DNA of 64,000 nt, from assembly GCA_017889625.1 (NCBI GenBank), contig JAGGAD010000003.1:30440-94439 (forward strand). Direction: 5' to 3'. The stretch is from Bacillota bacterium (GTDB taxonomy: Bacteria; Bacillota; Negativicutes; Sporomusales; CTSoil-080). Below, piece by piece: positions 1 to 8,797 of this stretch. A program made the position numbers and the translations under genes. The stretch's first letter is position 1. Every line of letters begins with the position of its first letter. A model generated the notes under the pieces. That model worked only from the letters and a program-made list of their open reading frames with translations, had not been told where the DNA came from and did no database searches.

Positions 1-276
1 AAGCAGTATCAGAAGTTGTTGGAACTTGATAATGTGCAGCTTGAGTTCAAAGATGATTCGCTTAAGGCTATCGTTGCGGAAGCGATGAAGCGTAATACGG
101 GTGCTCGTGGACTTCGAGCAATTATTGAAAGTATTATGCGCAATGTAATGTACGATGTTCCGTCGCGTAATGATGTTGCAAAATGTATTGTTACTGAGGA
201 CGTTGTTCAGAATAAAGAAGAGCCGATGATGGTGACAATAGATCGTAAAGCTAAGAAAAAAGAAGAATCGGCTTAA
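1..276 (+). CDS. clpX: ClpX, ATP-binding subunit of ClpXP protease (C-terminal part only)
   Basis: The reading frame is open from base 1, so the gene starts outside the window and only about 91 C-terminal residues are seen. The visible part carries the conserved C-terminal sensor-2 region of ClpX, including the TGARGLR motif (its arginine senses nucleotide) and the following [11 protein letters not shown] stretch. ClpX is the AAA+ unfoldase that feeds substrates to ClpP. The gene ends just before a strong terminator, and lonB follows with its own promoter. The order clpX-lonB-lonA is the one known from Bacillus. Identity is secure although the ATPase core is not visible. Confidence 0.93.
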   Translation, partial: KQYQKLLELDNVQLEFKDDSLKAIVAEAMKRNTGARGLRAIIESIMRNVMYDVPSRNDVAKCIVTEDVVQNKEEPMMVTIDRKAKKKEESA

Positions 277-280
277 CGCA

Positions 281-316
281 AAGTGGCTGTCGCATTTTAA
301 TGCGACAGCCACTTTT
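281..316 (+). terminator. Rho-independent terminator after clpX
   Basis: A perfect 14-base stem (281-294 pairing with 301-314) with a six-base loop starts five bases after the clpX stop codon and ends in a short T run. It separates clpX from the lonB promoter. Confidence 0.85.
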
Positions 317-390
317 GTATTAAATCCAGTAATTTTTTAATTTAGAGTGAAATTTATGTAAATATAGGGTAAATATGGAGAAGTAGTAAC

Positions 391-420
391 TTGGATAAAA
401 TAGTGCCATTTGCCTATACT
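391..420 (+). promoter_or_regulatory. Candidate sigma-A promoter of lonB
   Basis: TTGGAT at 391-396 and TATACT at 415-420 are separated by 18 bases. Transcription would start near 427, upstream of the ribosome binding site at 445-450. This placement also argues against using the in-frame TTG at 391 as the lonB start. Confidence 0.5.
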
Positions 421-459
421 ATAGCTACAATAAGATGCTGTGAAAGGAGGCTGGAAAAG

Positions 460-2145
460 GTGGATTATGCAGTTAACTTGATTACTTTGATCCAGTTTTT
501 TTTCGCCATTGTCATTGGCCTCTATTTCTGGAACCTTCTCCGAACTCAACAAGGCAATCGGGTGGCGGTAGAGCGAGAATCAAAAAAGGAAATGGACAAG
601 TTGCAGAGATTGCGGGAAATATCTTTAACTGAACCATTAGCCGAGAAAACACGTCCAGCTACTTTTCGAGAAATTGTTGGACAGGAAGAAGGGCTAAAGG
701 CACTCAGAGCCGCACTGTGTGGGCCCAATCCCCAACATGTGATTTTATATGGTCCACCTGGAGTCGGTAAAACCGCTACTGCTAGATTGGTGCTTGAAGA
801 AGCTAAGCAAAACCAATTATCACCATTTGGCGTAGGAGCAAAGTTTGTTGAATTAGATGCGACAACGGCCAGATTTGATGAACGTGGTATTGCCGATCCC
901 TTAATTGGCACTGTCCATGACCCTATTTATCAGGGAGCTGGACCTCTTGGTATTGCGGGGATTCCTCAGCCCAAACCTGGAGCGGTAACTAAAGCGCACG
1001 GCGGAGTGTTATTTATTGACGAAATAGGTGAACTCCATCATGTACAAATGAATAAATTACTTAAAGTTCTTGAAGATCGAAAAGTTTTCTTAGAGAGTTC
1101 ATATTACAGCAGTGAAGATATGAACATACCAACACATATTCACGATATTTTCCAGAATGGATTGCCGGCTGATTTTCGCCTTATTGGTGCAACTACCCGC
1201 ATGCCCCAAGATATTCCACCAGCTATTCGGTCGCGCTGTGTCGAAATATTTTTTAGGCCCTTACTGCCAGAGGAAATCGGACTGATTTGCTTAAATGCTG
1301 CTCGTAAAGTTAATCTGGCAATTGAGGACAAGGCAGTGGAGGTAGTAAAACGCTATGCTACTAATGGGCGGGAGGCTGTTAACGTAGTTCAAATTGCGGC
1401 AGGTATAGTGTTGAATGATAGTCGACAGACTATTGGTTCTGCGGATATCGAGTGGGTAGTAAACTTTGGCCAATATAATCCGCGCCCTGAAAAGAAAATT
1501 GCCGGGAAGCCGCAGGTTGGTTTTGTTAACGGTTTAGCTGTATATGGAGCTAATATAGGGATAATGATTGAAGTTGAGGCGTCAGTAAGCTCTAATCCCT
1601 TGGGGCATGGCAATGTTATGGTTACAGGTGTAGTGGAAGAAGAAGAAATTGGTACTCCCGGGCGCACCATGCGGCGTAAAAGCATGGCTAAGGGATCGCT
1701 GGATAATGTAATTACAGTACTGGCAAATCAATTCAATATTGATTTTTCCAAATACAATGTACATGTCAACTTTCCGGGCGGGGGGCCAATTGATGGGCCG
1801 TCAGCAGGTGTGACGGTAGCAACTGCGATTTATTCAGGAGTAAACAACATTCCTGTTGACAATTCAGTAGTAATGACCGGAGAAATATCTATTCGTGGTT
1901 TAGTAAAGCCGGTTGGTGGGGTAACTGCCAAAATAACAGCTGCCAAACAGGCAGGAGCACGGCGAGTAATTATCCCCAAAGACAATTGGCAAGAGCTATA
2001 TAAGGATATTGGCGTCGAAGTAGTTGCTGTGGAAACCTTGCCGGAAGTATTCGAAAATGCATTAATGAAAGCGAATGATGTCTGTTGCTTAGAATTATTT
2101 ACCCCTAATCATGATTTACTTACGGCGGCCGGAGTAAAAGCTTAG
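460..2145 (+). CDS. lonB: ATP-dependent protease LonB
   Basis: The product (561 aa) is a membrane-anchored Lon-family protease. A hydrophobic segment lies at about residues 8-25 (LIQFFFAIVIGLYFW). An AAA+ domain follows with Walker A GPPGVGKT at residues 98-105 and Walker B LFIDEIGEL. The C-terminal S16 protease domain has the Ser448/Lys491 dyad, with Ser in GPSAG and Lys in the VGGVTAK segment, at the usual Lon spacing of 43. The N-terminal Lon substrate domain is absent, as expected for LonB. I chose GTG at 460 because AGGAGG lies nine bases upstream and the resulting N-terminus matches Bacillus LonB; upstream in-frame codons overlap the promoter. In Bacillus LonB is tied to forespore proteolysis; that role is assumed here. 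Confidence 0.93.
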   Translation: MDYAVNLITLIQFFFAIVIGLYFWNLLRTQQGNRVAVERESKKEMDKLQRLREISLTEPLAEKTRPATFREIVGQEEGLKALRAALCGPNPQHVILYGPPGVGKTATARLVLEEAKQNQLSPFGVGAKFVELDATTARFDERGIADPLIGTVHDPIYQGAGPLGIAGIPQPKPGAVTKAHGGVLFIDEIGELHHVQMNKLLKVLEDRKVFLESSYYSSEDMNIPTHIHDIFQNGLPADFRLIGATTRMPQDIPPAIRSRCVEIFFRPLLPEEIGLICLNAARKVNLAIEDKAVEVVKRYATNGREAVNVVQIAAGIVLNDSRQTIGSADIEWVVNFGQYNPRPEKKIAGKPQVGFVNGLAVYGANIGIMIEVEASVSSNPLGHGNVMVTGVVEEEEIGTPGRTMRRKSMAKGSLDNVITVLANQFNIDFSKYNVHVNFPGGGPIDGPSAGVTVATAIYSGVNNIPVDNSVVMTGEISIRGLVKPVGGVTAKITAAKQAGARRVIIPKDNWQELYKDIGVEVVAVETLPEVFENALMKANDVCCLELFTPNHDLLTAAGVKA

Positions 2146-2154
2146 TTTTGGTTG

Positions 2155-2187
2155 AAATATTCCCTTGCTTGTGGCAGGGGAATATTT
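2155..2187 (+). terminator. Hairpin after lonB, probable weak terminator
   Basis: A 14-base inverted repeat (2155-2168 with 2174-2187, one G-T wobble) lies nine bases after the lonB stop. No long T run follows, so termination may be partial. Confidence 0.5.
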
Positions 2188-2442
2188 ATGTTGAATAATA
2201 TGGTAAAGAAGGGTAGAATGACTAAAGTGGCGAAATTAATTTTTTAGTAAGTTTATTTGTCGAAGTTGATGATTATTTTAAAAAATATAATAACTGCTAG
2301 ATAGATTTCAACTTGTCCCAAAATTATGGTGATGATAGGTAGTAAATATTTGAGGAAAGGATTTTTTATTGGGGTTTAAGAATATTTATAAATAGCGAAG
2401 TTGAAACTAACGTTGTCAGTTGAATGCGAAGGAGGAGAACTT
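2188..2442 (+). other. AT-rich leader region of lonA without a gene
   Basis: This 255-base stretch has no credible coding region. TTGATG near 2269 and TATAAT near 2287 are only about 14 bases apart, too close for a standard promoter. No CIRCE element and no CtsR-type direct repeat were seen, so heat-shock control of lonA by those repressors is not supported. AGGAGGAG just before 2443 is the lonA ribosome binding site. Confidence 0.5.
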
Positions 2443-4758
2443 ATGGAGAAGGCAACTCGTAATATTCCGCTATTGCCGCTTAGGGGCATTTTAGTTTTTC
2501 CATATATGATTATCCATCTGGATGTCGGGCGTGAAAAGTCAATCAGCGCTCTTGAAGAGGCTATGGTTCACGATAGATTGATTATGTTGGCAACTCAGCG
2601 TGATGCCCAAAATGACAAACCCGAACCGGGAGATATTTTTCGTATTGGCACGGTTGTTGAAATTAAACAGCTTTTAAAATTGCCTGGCGGAACGATCCGG
2701 GTTTTAGTTGAGGGCTTGCACCGGGCGAAGATTGTCGAATATGTTGACCATGAACCGTTTTATATGGTAGAAATTGAAGAATATGAAGAGAGCGAAACTA
2801 AGACTTCGGAAGTTGAAGCGTTGACAAGGACGGTTATTCATCAGTTTGAGCAATGGGTCAAGTTAAGTAAAAAAATTCCGGCTGAGACGTTGGTATCAGT
2901 AGTTGTTGTTGAAGAGCCGGGACGCTTGACCGACCTTATTGCTAGTCACCTATCATTAAAAATTGAAGATAAGCAACTTTTATTAGCTGCTCTTGATATA
3001 AAAGAACGCTTGGAACAACTCTGCGACATTCTTGGCCGGGAAATGGAAATCCTCGAATTGGAGAAAAAGATTAATGTCCGGGTAAGGAAGCAGATGGAGA
3101 AAACCCAGAAGGAGTACTATCTTCGTGAACAGCTAAAAGCGATTCAAAAAGAGTTAGGAGATAAGGAAGATAGGGCAGCAGAGATAGATGAATATCGGCA
3201 GCGAATGAAGGAACAAGAACTGCCTAAAGAAGTAGCAGAAAAGATTAATAAAGAAATTGATCGACTTGAGAAAATGCCACCGATGGTCGCAGAAAGTGCC
3301 GTAATTCGGACGTATCTTGACTGGTTGTTGGCACTACCGTGGTCGAAGGAAACTGACGACCGTTTGGATATCGACAGTGCTGAGTCAATATTGGAAAATG
3401 ATCATTATGGCTTAGAGAAAGTAAAAGAACGGATATTGGAATACTTATCAATTCGAAAACTTGCCACAAAAATGAAAGGACCGATTATTTGTCTGGTTGG
3501 CCCACCGGGGGTAGGTAAAACTTCATTAGCTCGTTCAATTGCCAGAGCTATGGAACGTAAATTTGTCCGGATATCGCTAGGTGGCGTTCGGGACGAAGCT
3601 GAAATCCGCGGTCATCGCCGGACTTATGTTGGAGCACTTCCGGGACGTATAATTCAGGGGATGCGAACAGCAGGCTCTCATAATCCGGTATTCCTTTTAG
3701 ATGAAATTGATAAAATGAGTGCCGATTTTCGCGGTGACCCCTCGTCAGCGTTGCTTGAAGTACTTGATCCTGAACAAAACAATACCTTTAGTGACCATTA
3801 TGTAGAACTTCCGTTTGATCTATCAAAGGTGCTGTGGGTAGTTACCGCAAATGTTATGCATAATATTCCCCGTGCCCTGTTAGATCGTATGGAAATTATT
3901 AATATTGCTGGTTATACTGAGGAAGAAAAAGTACAAATTGCCAAGCGCTACTTAGTTACTAAACAAATTGCCGATCATGGCTTAAATAGTGAGCAGATTG
4001 TATTTTCTGAAGGAACTGTTCAAAAAATTATTCGGGATTATACCAGAGAGGCTGGAGTGCGAAGTCTTGAGCGCAACATAGCAACTTTGTGCCGTAAAGC
4101 TGCTCGTCAAATTGTCCAGGAAAAGCGTACTACAGTCAAAATTACAGCGCAGAATCTCCATATTTTCCTTGGTGCATCTAAATTTCGTCATGCCCAGGCT
4201 GAAAGTACCAGCGAGGTTGGGGTTGCCACGGGACTTGCTTGGACTGAGGTTGGTGGCGAGGTTTTAGGGGTTGAAGTTTCAACGATGAAAGGCAAAGGAA
4301 AATTGACTTTAACCGGACAGTTGGGTGAAGTCATGCAGGAGTCGGCGCAGGCCGGATTCAGCTATATTCGTAGTCGGGCGCAAGAACTTAATATTGATGC
4401 GGAGTTTTACGAAAAAATGGATATCCATATTCATTTACCAGAAGGCGCTATCCCAAAGGATGGTCCGTCAGCTGGTATTACTATGGCAACAGCAGTAATA
4501 TCGGCACTGACCGGAAAGCCCGTGCATAATAACCTTGCCATGACAGGCGAAATTACTCTTAGGGGACGGGTGCTTCCAGTTGGTGGTATTAAGGAAAAGG
4601 TACTGGCAGCGCATCGGGCTGGTATAAAAAAGATTATCTTACCGAAAGAAAATAAACGCGACTTGGATGATATACCGACAAATGTTAAACGTAGCGTGGA
4701 ATTCTTACTGGTAGAGAATATGGATGAGGTACTTAAAACGGCCCTGGTGAGTGAATAA
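2443..4758 (+). CDS. lonA: ATP-dependent protease La (LonA)
   Basis: The 771-residue product is a full-length cytoplasmic Lon protease, close to the 774 residues of Bacillus LonA. It has the N-terminal LAN domain (LPLLPLRG start, about residues 8-200), a coiled coil with the YYLREQ motif, an AAA+ module ([17 protein letters not shown]) and a C-terminal S16 domain with Ser676 in KDGPSAG and Lys719 in GGIKEK, 43 residues apart as in characterised Lon enzymes. It degrades misfolded and regulatory proteins. ATG at 2443 has an AGGAGGAG site; the longer frame from TTG 2401 lacks one. The stop overlaps the engB start (TAATG), so the two are translationally coupled. Confidence 0.96.
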   Translation: MEKATRNIPLLPLRGILVFPYMIIHLDVGREKSISALEEAMVHDRLIMLATQRDAQNDKPEPGDIFRIGTVVEIKQLLKLPGGTIRVLVEGLHRAKIVEYVDHEPFYMVEIEEYEESETKTSEVEALTRTVIHQFEQWVKLSKKIPAETLVSVVVVEEPGRLTDLIASHLSLKIEDKQLLLAALDIKERLEQLCDILGREMEILELEKKINVRVRKQMEKTQKEYYLREQLKAIQKELGDKEDRAAEIDEYRQRMKEQELPKEVAEKINKEIDRLEKMPPMVAESAVIRTYLDWLLALPWSKETDDRLDIDSAESILENDHYGLEKVKERILEYLSIRKLATKMKGPIICLVGPPGVGKTSLARSIARAMERKFVRISLGGVRDEAEIRGHRRTYVGALPGRIIQGMRTAGSHNPVFLLDEIDKMSADFRGDPSSALLEVLDPEQNNTFSDHYVELPFDLSKVLWVVTANVMHNIPRALLDRMEIINIAGYTEEEKVQIAKRYLVTKQIADHGLNSEQIVFSEGTVQKIIRDYTREAGVRSLERNIATLCRKAARQIVQEKRTTVKITAQNLHIFLGASKFRHAQAESTSEVGVATGLAWTEVGGEVLGVEVSTMKGKGKLTLTGQLGEVMQESAQAGFSYIRSRAQELNIDAEFYEKMDIHIHLPEGAIPKDGPSAGITMATAVISALTGKPVHNNLAMTGEITLRGRVLPVGGIKEKVLAAHRAGIKKIILPKENKRDLDDIPTNVKRSVEFLLVENMDEVLKTALVSE

Positions 4759-5378
4759 TGACGGTACATGTTCTAAATGCAAAATATATGGCTTCTGCGG
4801 TCAGACGGGATCAGTATCCGGTTGGAGAGATGCCGGAAGTAGCTTTTATCGGACGCTCGAACGTAGGCAAGTCTTCATTGATAAATTCGTTATGTCGTCA
4901 TGGTGGTTTAGCTAGGATCAGCGGGACGCCGGGGAAAACCCAAACTCTCAATTTTTACTCGGTGGCAGTAAAAGTTAATGAAACTGATCGGTGTGGATTT
5001 TGGTTAGTGGATTTACCAGGTTACGGTTATGCACGCACCGGACGGGGCGCTCGGCATCAGTGGACAAAGTTTATAGATGAATATTTAGCGGGATCTACCC
5101 GCCTAAGACTAGTGTGCCAACTTATTGATATTCGTCATCCGCCAATGGATAGTGACCTTGAGGCCTACCGTCGATTAGTCGAGCTAAAATTGCCGGTGAG
5201 GATAATTGGCACTAAAGCTGATAAAATTTCGCGGATGGCGCTGAAGAAACATGTCGGTATTATTAGTACAGGACTAAAGCTAGTGCCGGGAGAAGAGCCG
5301 ATAGCATATTCAGCGGTTAACGGCACAGGCCGAAATGAGTTGCTTGACGTTGTTAATAATATTTTGCTAGAATGGTAG
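4758..5378 (+). CDS. engB: Ribosome biogenesis GTPase EngB/YsxC
   Basis: This 206-residue protein is the small essential GTPase that acts in 50S subunit assembly. It has G1 GRSNVGKSS near residue 31, G3 DLPGYGYA near 85 and G4 TKAD near 152. Its length is close to the usual 195-210. The ATG overlaps the lonA stop codon, the same lonA-ysxC arrangement as in Bacillus. It is followed after 52 bases by ahbA, probably on the same transcript. Confidence 0.95.
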   Translation: MTVHVLNAKYMASAVRRDQYPVGEMPEVAFIGRSNVGKSSLINSLCRHGGLARISGTPGKTQTLNFYSVAVKVNETDRCGFWLVDLPGYGYARTGRGARHQWTKFIDEYLAGSTRLRLVCQLIDIRHPPMDSDLEAYRRLVELKLPVRIIGTKADKISRMALKKHVGIISTGLKLVPGEEPIAYSAVNGTGRNELLDVVNNILLEW

Positions 5379-5430
5379 CAGAAGGACAGAGAATATCTGC
5401 TAATTACTTAAGTGGTTATCAGAGGTAAGT

Positions 5431-5883
5431 ATGCTTACTGAATTTGATAAATCCTTATTAAATATAATTCAAAGTGACTTAGCACTTAGTAAACAGCCAT
5501 TTGCACTTATCGCTGAGCGACTGGGCACTGATGAGGCTACTGTCATTGACAGGATAAGAAGACTTAAAGACCAAGGATATATCCGGCGTATTGGCGCGTT
5601 TTTTGACTCGGCGCGCCTAGGATACACCGGGACGCTCCTGGCTTTGGAAGTTGAAGCAGAACAAATAGAGAAGGTAGTTGAATTAATTAACTCTTATCCC
5701 GGAGTTACCCATAATTATGAACGCGAAGGGCGCTTTAACTTATGGATTACCTTACTTACGTCAAATGTTGAAGAAGAAAAACGCATTGTTTCGGTAATAG
5801 AGTCGCTACCCGGGGTAAATCGACTGTTGAATTTACCGGCAACTGAAAAGTTTAAGGTAAATGTGCAGTTTAATTTGGAGTAG
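5431..5883 (+). CDS. ahbA: Siroheme decarboxylase alpha subunit AhbA (Lrp/AsnC-like fold)
   Basis: The 150-residue protein has an N-terminal Lrp-type helix-turn-helix (about residues 5-50) and a C-terminal ferredoxin-like domain with PGVTHNYEREGRFNLW, characteristic of AhbA/NirD-L-type siroheme decarboxylases rather than amino-acid-responsive Lrp regulators. AhbA and AhbB together decarboxylate siroheme to 12,18-didecarboxysiroheme, the first step of the alternative heme route or of heme d1 synthesis. ahbB follows after five bases and has the complementary motifs, which supports the enzyme call over a transcription factor. AhbC and AhbD are not in the window, so the final product cannot be told. 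Confidence 0.82.
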   Translation: MLTEFDKSLLNIIQSDLALSKQPFALIAERLGTDEATVIDRIRRLKDQGYIRRIGAFFDSARLGYTGTLLALEVEAEQIEKVVELINSYPGVTHNYEREGRFNLWITLLTSNVEEEKRIVSVIESLPGVNRLLNLPATEKFKVNVQFNLE

Positions 5884-5888
5884 AGTCA

Positions 5889-6359
5889 ATGCTGGATGAA
5901 CTCGATAAAAAGATTATTGCCGCCATGCAGAAAGAATTGGCCTTGGTTAGCCAGCCATACCGTGAAATTGCTGATGCGGTTGGTATTAGCCAAGATGAGC
6001 TGTTAAGCCGTCTGGAGAAATATTGGCATTCAGGGCAGATCAGACGGATGGGGGCAGTACTTAGACATCGTAAAGTGGGGTACACAGCCAACGCATTGTG
6101 CGTATGGCAGGTGCCGGAGATTCAGATTAGAAGAGTCGCGGCTCAAGTAATCTCATATCCACTAGTTAGTCATTGTTATGCGCGGGTGGCCCATACCGAG
6201 TGGCCTTATAATTTTTATACAATGATTCACGGTCATACCAGGGATGAGTGCCGGGCTTTGGCGGACAAAATCGCCTTAGAAACCGGACTGGAAGACTATG
6301 TTATGCTTTACAGTACCCGTGAGTGGAAAAAAACTAGTATGCGTTACTTTGGAGGCTAG
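5889..6359 (+). CDS. ahbB: Siroheme decarboxylase beta subunit AhbB
   Basis: The 156-residue partner of AhbA has the same HTH plus ferredoxin-like layout. It carries the AhbB-type segments RRMGAVLRHRKVGY (about 51-64), VSHCYAR, WPYNFYTMIHG (about 107-117) and the C-terminal STREWKKTSMRYF. The conserved histidines and arginines in these segments contact the tetrapyrrole in studied homologues. GGAG at 5877-5880, inside the end of ahbA, is its ribosome binding site, and the five-base gap indicates coupled translation. Old databases often call this family Lrp/AsnC regulators; the paired architecture makes that unlikely here. Confidence 0.85.
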   Translation: MLDELDKKIIAAMQKELALVSQPYREIADAVGISQDELLSRLEKYWHSGQIRRMGAVLRHRKVGYTANALCVWQVPEIQIRRVAAQVISYPLVSHCYARVAHTEWPYNFYTMIHGHTRDECRALADKIALETGLEDYVMLYSTREWKKTSMRYFGG

Positions 6360-6364
6360 GAAGC

Positions 6365-7282
6365 ATGATGAAGAATTTTACCCAAGTTATGAATGCAGCT
6401 CAGGAAATTCCTCCCGCCAGGGTGGCGGTTGCGGCAGCCCATGATGATGCCGTGCTCGAAGCTGTAAGGGGTGCGATCGAACTGGAAATCGCCAAATTTA
6501 CGTTAGTAGGCGATGAAGTTAAAATCAACTCTTTAGCCAGTGAAATGGGGATGAACTTATCTAATCTCAAGATTATCAACGAACCTGATAACACTAAGGC
6601 CGCTTTAAGAGCTACTGCATTGGTGTCCGGCGGTCAGGCCGACATCCTAATGAAAGGGCTATTAAGTACGGCAAATCTTTTGCGGGCAGTACTAGACAAG
6701 GAAGTTGGACTTAGAACCGGGCGACTTTTGAGTCATACCTTTGTTATTGAGGCTAAGACTTATGACCGGCTGATACTCATGACTGATTGTGCCATGAATA
6801 TTAATCCTACCTTGGCGCAAAAAGCAGAAATTATTCGCAACTGTGAAAGTCTGGCTCAAGTGCTGGGAAAAAGTCCAGCCAGAGTTGCTGCCTTGGCTGC
6901 AGTGGAAGTAGTTAATCCGGATATGCCGTCAACACTTGACGCTGCGGCATTGGCAAAAATGGCTGATCGCGGACAATTTAAGAACTTTGTCGTCGACGGG
7001 CCATTAGCGCTAGACATTGCGGTATGCGACGAGGCCGCAAAACATAAAGGACTTACCGGTAGTTCAGTAGCTGGTCAGGCTGATATTTTCCTAGTTCCCA
7101 ATATTGAAGTAGGTAATATTTTGGCTAAATCCGCAGTATATTTGGGAGGATGTAGGATTGCCGGATTAGTGCTGGGGGCATCTAAACCGGTAGTGCTGAC
7201 ATCTAGGTCCGATACTTTTGAAGCGAAGATGTTATCTATTGCACTGGCAAATATGGTTGGCTACTATGAGAAAAATAATTAG
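6365..7282 (+). CDS. ptb: Phosphate butyryltransferase-type acyl-CoA phosphotransacylase
   Basis: This 305-residue protein belongs to the PTA/PTB family, which transfers acyl groups between CoA and phosphate. It has the conserved ILMKGLLSTANLLRAVL and SHTFVIE segments near the middle and the C-terminal GNILAKSAVYLGG segment. The length matches Ptb (about 300) rather than Pta. Butyryl- or branched-acyl-CoA is the expected substrate. No kinase (buk) lies beside it, so the pathway is uncertain. It follows ahbB by five bases with GGAGG at the end of ahbB as ribosome binding site. Two adjacent ATG codons (6365, 6368) are possible starts. Confidence 0.83.
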   Translation: MMKNFTQVMNAAQEIPPARVAVAAAHDDAVLEAVRGAIELEIAKFTLVGDEVKINSLASEMGMNLSNLKIINEPDNTKAALRATALVSGGQADILMKGLLSTANLLRAVLDKEVGLRTGRLLSHTFVIEAKTYDRLILMTDCAMNINPTLAQKAEIIRNCESLAQVLGKSPARVAALAAVEVVNPDMPSTLDAAALAKMADRGQFKNFVVDGPLALDIAVCDEAAKHKGLTGSSVAGQADIFLVPNIEVGNILAKSAVYLGGCRIAGLVLGASKPVVLTSRSDTFEAKMLSIALANMVGYYEKNN

Positions 7283-7314
7283 TCCCAGATATTAAGATAA
7301 AACAGAAAAAAACT

Positions 7315-7380
7315 AAAAAATCATCAGGTAAACAGTGGCTATTTAGTAGATAGCTCAGCTGTAATACCTGATGATTTTTT
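7315..7380 (+). terminator. Terminator after ptb
   Basis: A long outer stem (A6 plus TCATCAGGTA at 7315-7330 pairing with TACCTGATGA plus T6 at 7365-7380) encloses a smaller inner hairpin built on GGCTA/TAGC. The T run makes it a convincing factor-independent terminator ending the lonA-ptb transcript. Confidence 0.8.
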
Positions 7381-7477
7381 GTTTATTGTATGATAAAAAA
7401 GCAAACCAAATGATAGTAGACTGAGCAATGTCTTTCGGTGTATGATAGAAAGACAATGGAAATGATTGGGTGATTAT

Positions 7478-8449
7478 ATGAAACCGCTTACTGTATTTGA
7501 TTTAGTGCATGATGGGCTTAGTCTACTTGAAATGGAACTGGCGGCAGTCATTGAATCAGAGGCTGAAATAATGACTGATATCGGTCTTCATCTTCTGAGG
7601 GCGGGGGGAAAACGCCTGAGACCTGCACTGTATTTTTTGTGCGCAAAGGCTGGAACATACAATCTCACAAAAATAATGCCGGTGGCAGTAGCTATTGAAC
7701 TAATACATATGGCGACTCTAGTTCATGATGATGTACTGGACAATGCTTCAACTCGCAGGAGCATTATTACTGCTAATGCCTGTTGGGGTAATAACACCGC
7801 AGTATTAGCTGGTGATTATTTGTTTGCTAAGGCTTTTTCGCTGGTGTCAAATCGGGATAATAATATAGCCCTCAATTTGCTTACCCGTGAAATATGCGAT
7901 ATCTGTGAAGGCGAAATTATTCAAATACGCGATAATTTTAATGTTGATCAACATGAAAAAGACTACTTAGTGCGTATTAATAAAAAAACTGCCGGATTTA
8001 TTGCGGTTAGTTGTCAATTAGGGGCATTAGCCGCTGGATTATCTGAAGCTGACGTTAAAGCACTATATAACTATGGCTATGCTGTAGGTATGGCCTTTCA
8101 GATTACTGATGATATTTTGGATGTAACAGCGTCCTCTGAGAAACTTGGCAAACCGGCAGGTAATGATTTAAAACAAGGTATACTAACATTGCCAGTACTA
8201 TATGCGTTGGGAAAAAGCAGTCGCGGGGCTGAACTTCGAACCTTGATTACCGCAGGGGATAATATGACGGAGGACAACCTAAAGCGGTGTATTGATATTA
8301 TCCATGATACTGATGCTGTAGAATACTCCTATCAGAAAGTTGCTGAATATTTAGCCAGTGCTAGGAATAGTTTGCCAAAGTCCGTTGATTGCAAGATAGG
8401 CCACGCGTTGCTTCAAGTTGCTGATTTTATAGGACTTCGCCAGTATTAA
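7478..8449 (+). CDS. hepT: Trans-polyprenyl diphosphate synthase (heptaprenyl-type, large catalytic subunit)
   Basis: The 323-residue product is an E-isoprenyl diphosphate synthase that extends FPP with IPP to make the side chain of menaquinone or a similar lipid. The first aspartate-rich motif HDDVLD has Asp84/Asp85 and the second TDDILD has Asp211/Asp212. GGKRLRP near residue 46 binds IPP. The absence of bulky residues before the first motif and overall similarity suggest a long-chain product. I prefer ATG at 7478, although its GGTGAT site is close; TTG at 7466 is an alternative that adds four residues. A GTCTTTC/GAAAGAC inverted repeat (7430-7454) lies just upstream. The HepS-like partner at 37589 is far away. 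Confidence 0.85.
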   Translation: MKPLTVFDLVHDGLSLLEMELAAVIESEAEIMTDIGLHLLRAGGKRLRPALYFLCAKAGTYNLTKIMPVAVAIELIHMATLVHDDVLDNASTRRSIITANACWGNNTAVLAGDYLFAKAFSLVSNRDNNIALNLLTREICDICEGEIIQIRDNFNVDQHEKDYLVRINKKTAGFIAVSCQLGALAAGLSEADVKALYNYGYAVGMAFQITDDILDVTASSEKLGKPAGNDLKQGILTLPVLYALGKSSRGAELRTLITAGDNMTEDNLKRCIDIIHDTDAVEYSYQKVAEYLASARNSLPKSVDCKIGHALLQVADFIGLRQY

Positions 8450-8497
8450 ATTGTAAATATAATATAATATGAGAAAATGACGAGCCCAAAGGGTGAG

Positions 8498-8526
8498 TTG
8501 TTTTTTAGAGAATAGACAAGTATAAT
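8498..8526 (+). promoter_or_regulatory. Candidate sigma-A promoter of tatA-tatC
   Basis: TTGTTT at 8498-8503 and TATAAT at 8521-8526 are separated by 17 bases. The start point would fall about 25 bases before the tatA ribosome binding site. Confidence 0.6.
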
Positions 8527-8559
8527 AAAAGCAGACATAGTGAAGGGATGTGGCCACAC

Positions 8560-8787
8560 ATGTTTAATTTTAGCATGTCAGAATTAGTAGTAATATTAGC
8601 AATTGCCCTAGTTGTCTTTGGGCCGAGCAAGCTCCCGGAAATAGGTAAAGCTGTAGGCAAAGGCCTAAATGAATTTAAGCGGGCAATAGGAGATAAGGAA
8701 GAACCAGTTAATATTACCCCTCACTCCCAGGCACAAGATATTAGCAAGGCCGAAACGACAGCCGAAGTGAAAAAGTCGCCGGAATAG
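8560..8787 (+). CDS. tatA: Twin-arginine translocase subunit TatA
   Basis: The 75-residue protein has the TatA/E layout: a short N-terminal transmembrane helix (residues 7-21, ELVVILAIALVVFGP), the FGPSKLPEIGKAVGKGL amphipathic helix and a polar charged tail. It forms the pore that lets folded Tat substrates cross the cytoplasmic membrane. I start at ATG 8560, which gives the typical MFNFSMSEL N-terminus with AAGGGA 12 bases upstream; ATG 8548 sits directly on that site. tatC follows ten bases after the stop. There is no tatB, as is normal in Firmicutes. Confidence 0.92.
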   Translation: MFNFSMSELVVILAIALVVFGPSKLPEIGKAVGKGLNEFKRAIGDKEEPVNITPHSQAQDISKAETTAEVKKSPE

Positions 8788-8797
8788 AGGGCGGTAG

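Noticed and set aside
391..459. N-terminal extension of lonB from TTG 391
   Set aside because: The codons overlap a promoter (391-420), lack a ribosome binding site and do not match LonB N-termini; GTG 460 has AGGAGG at good spacing.
2188..2442. CtsR or CIRCE control of lonA
   Set aside because: Neither the CtsR tandem heptamer nor a CIRCE inverted repeat could be found in the leader.
5431..6359. Two Lrp/AsnC-type transcription regulators
   Set aside because: The paired genes carry the AhbA and AhbB signatures (PGVTHNYEREGRFNLW; WPYNFYTMIHG; STREWKKTSMRYF), which point to siroheme decarboxylase.
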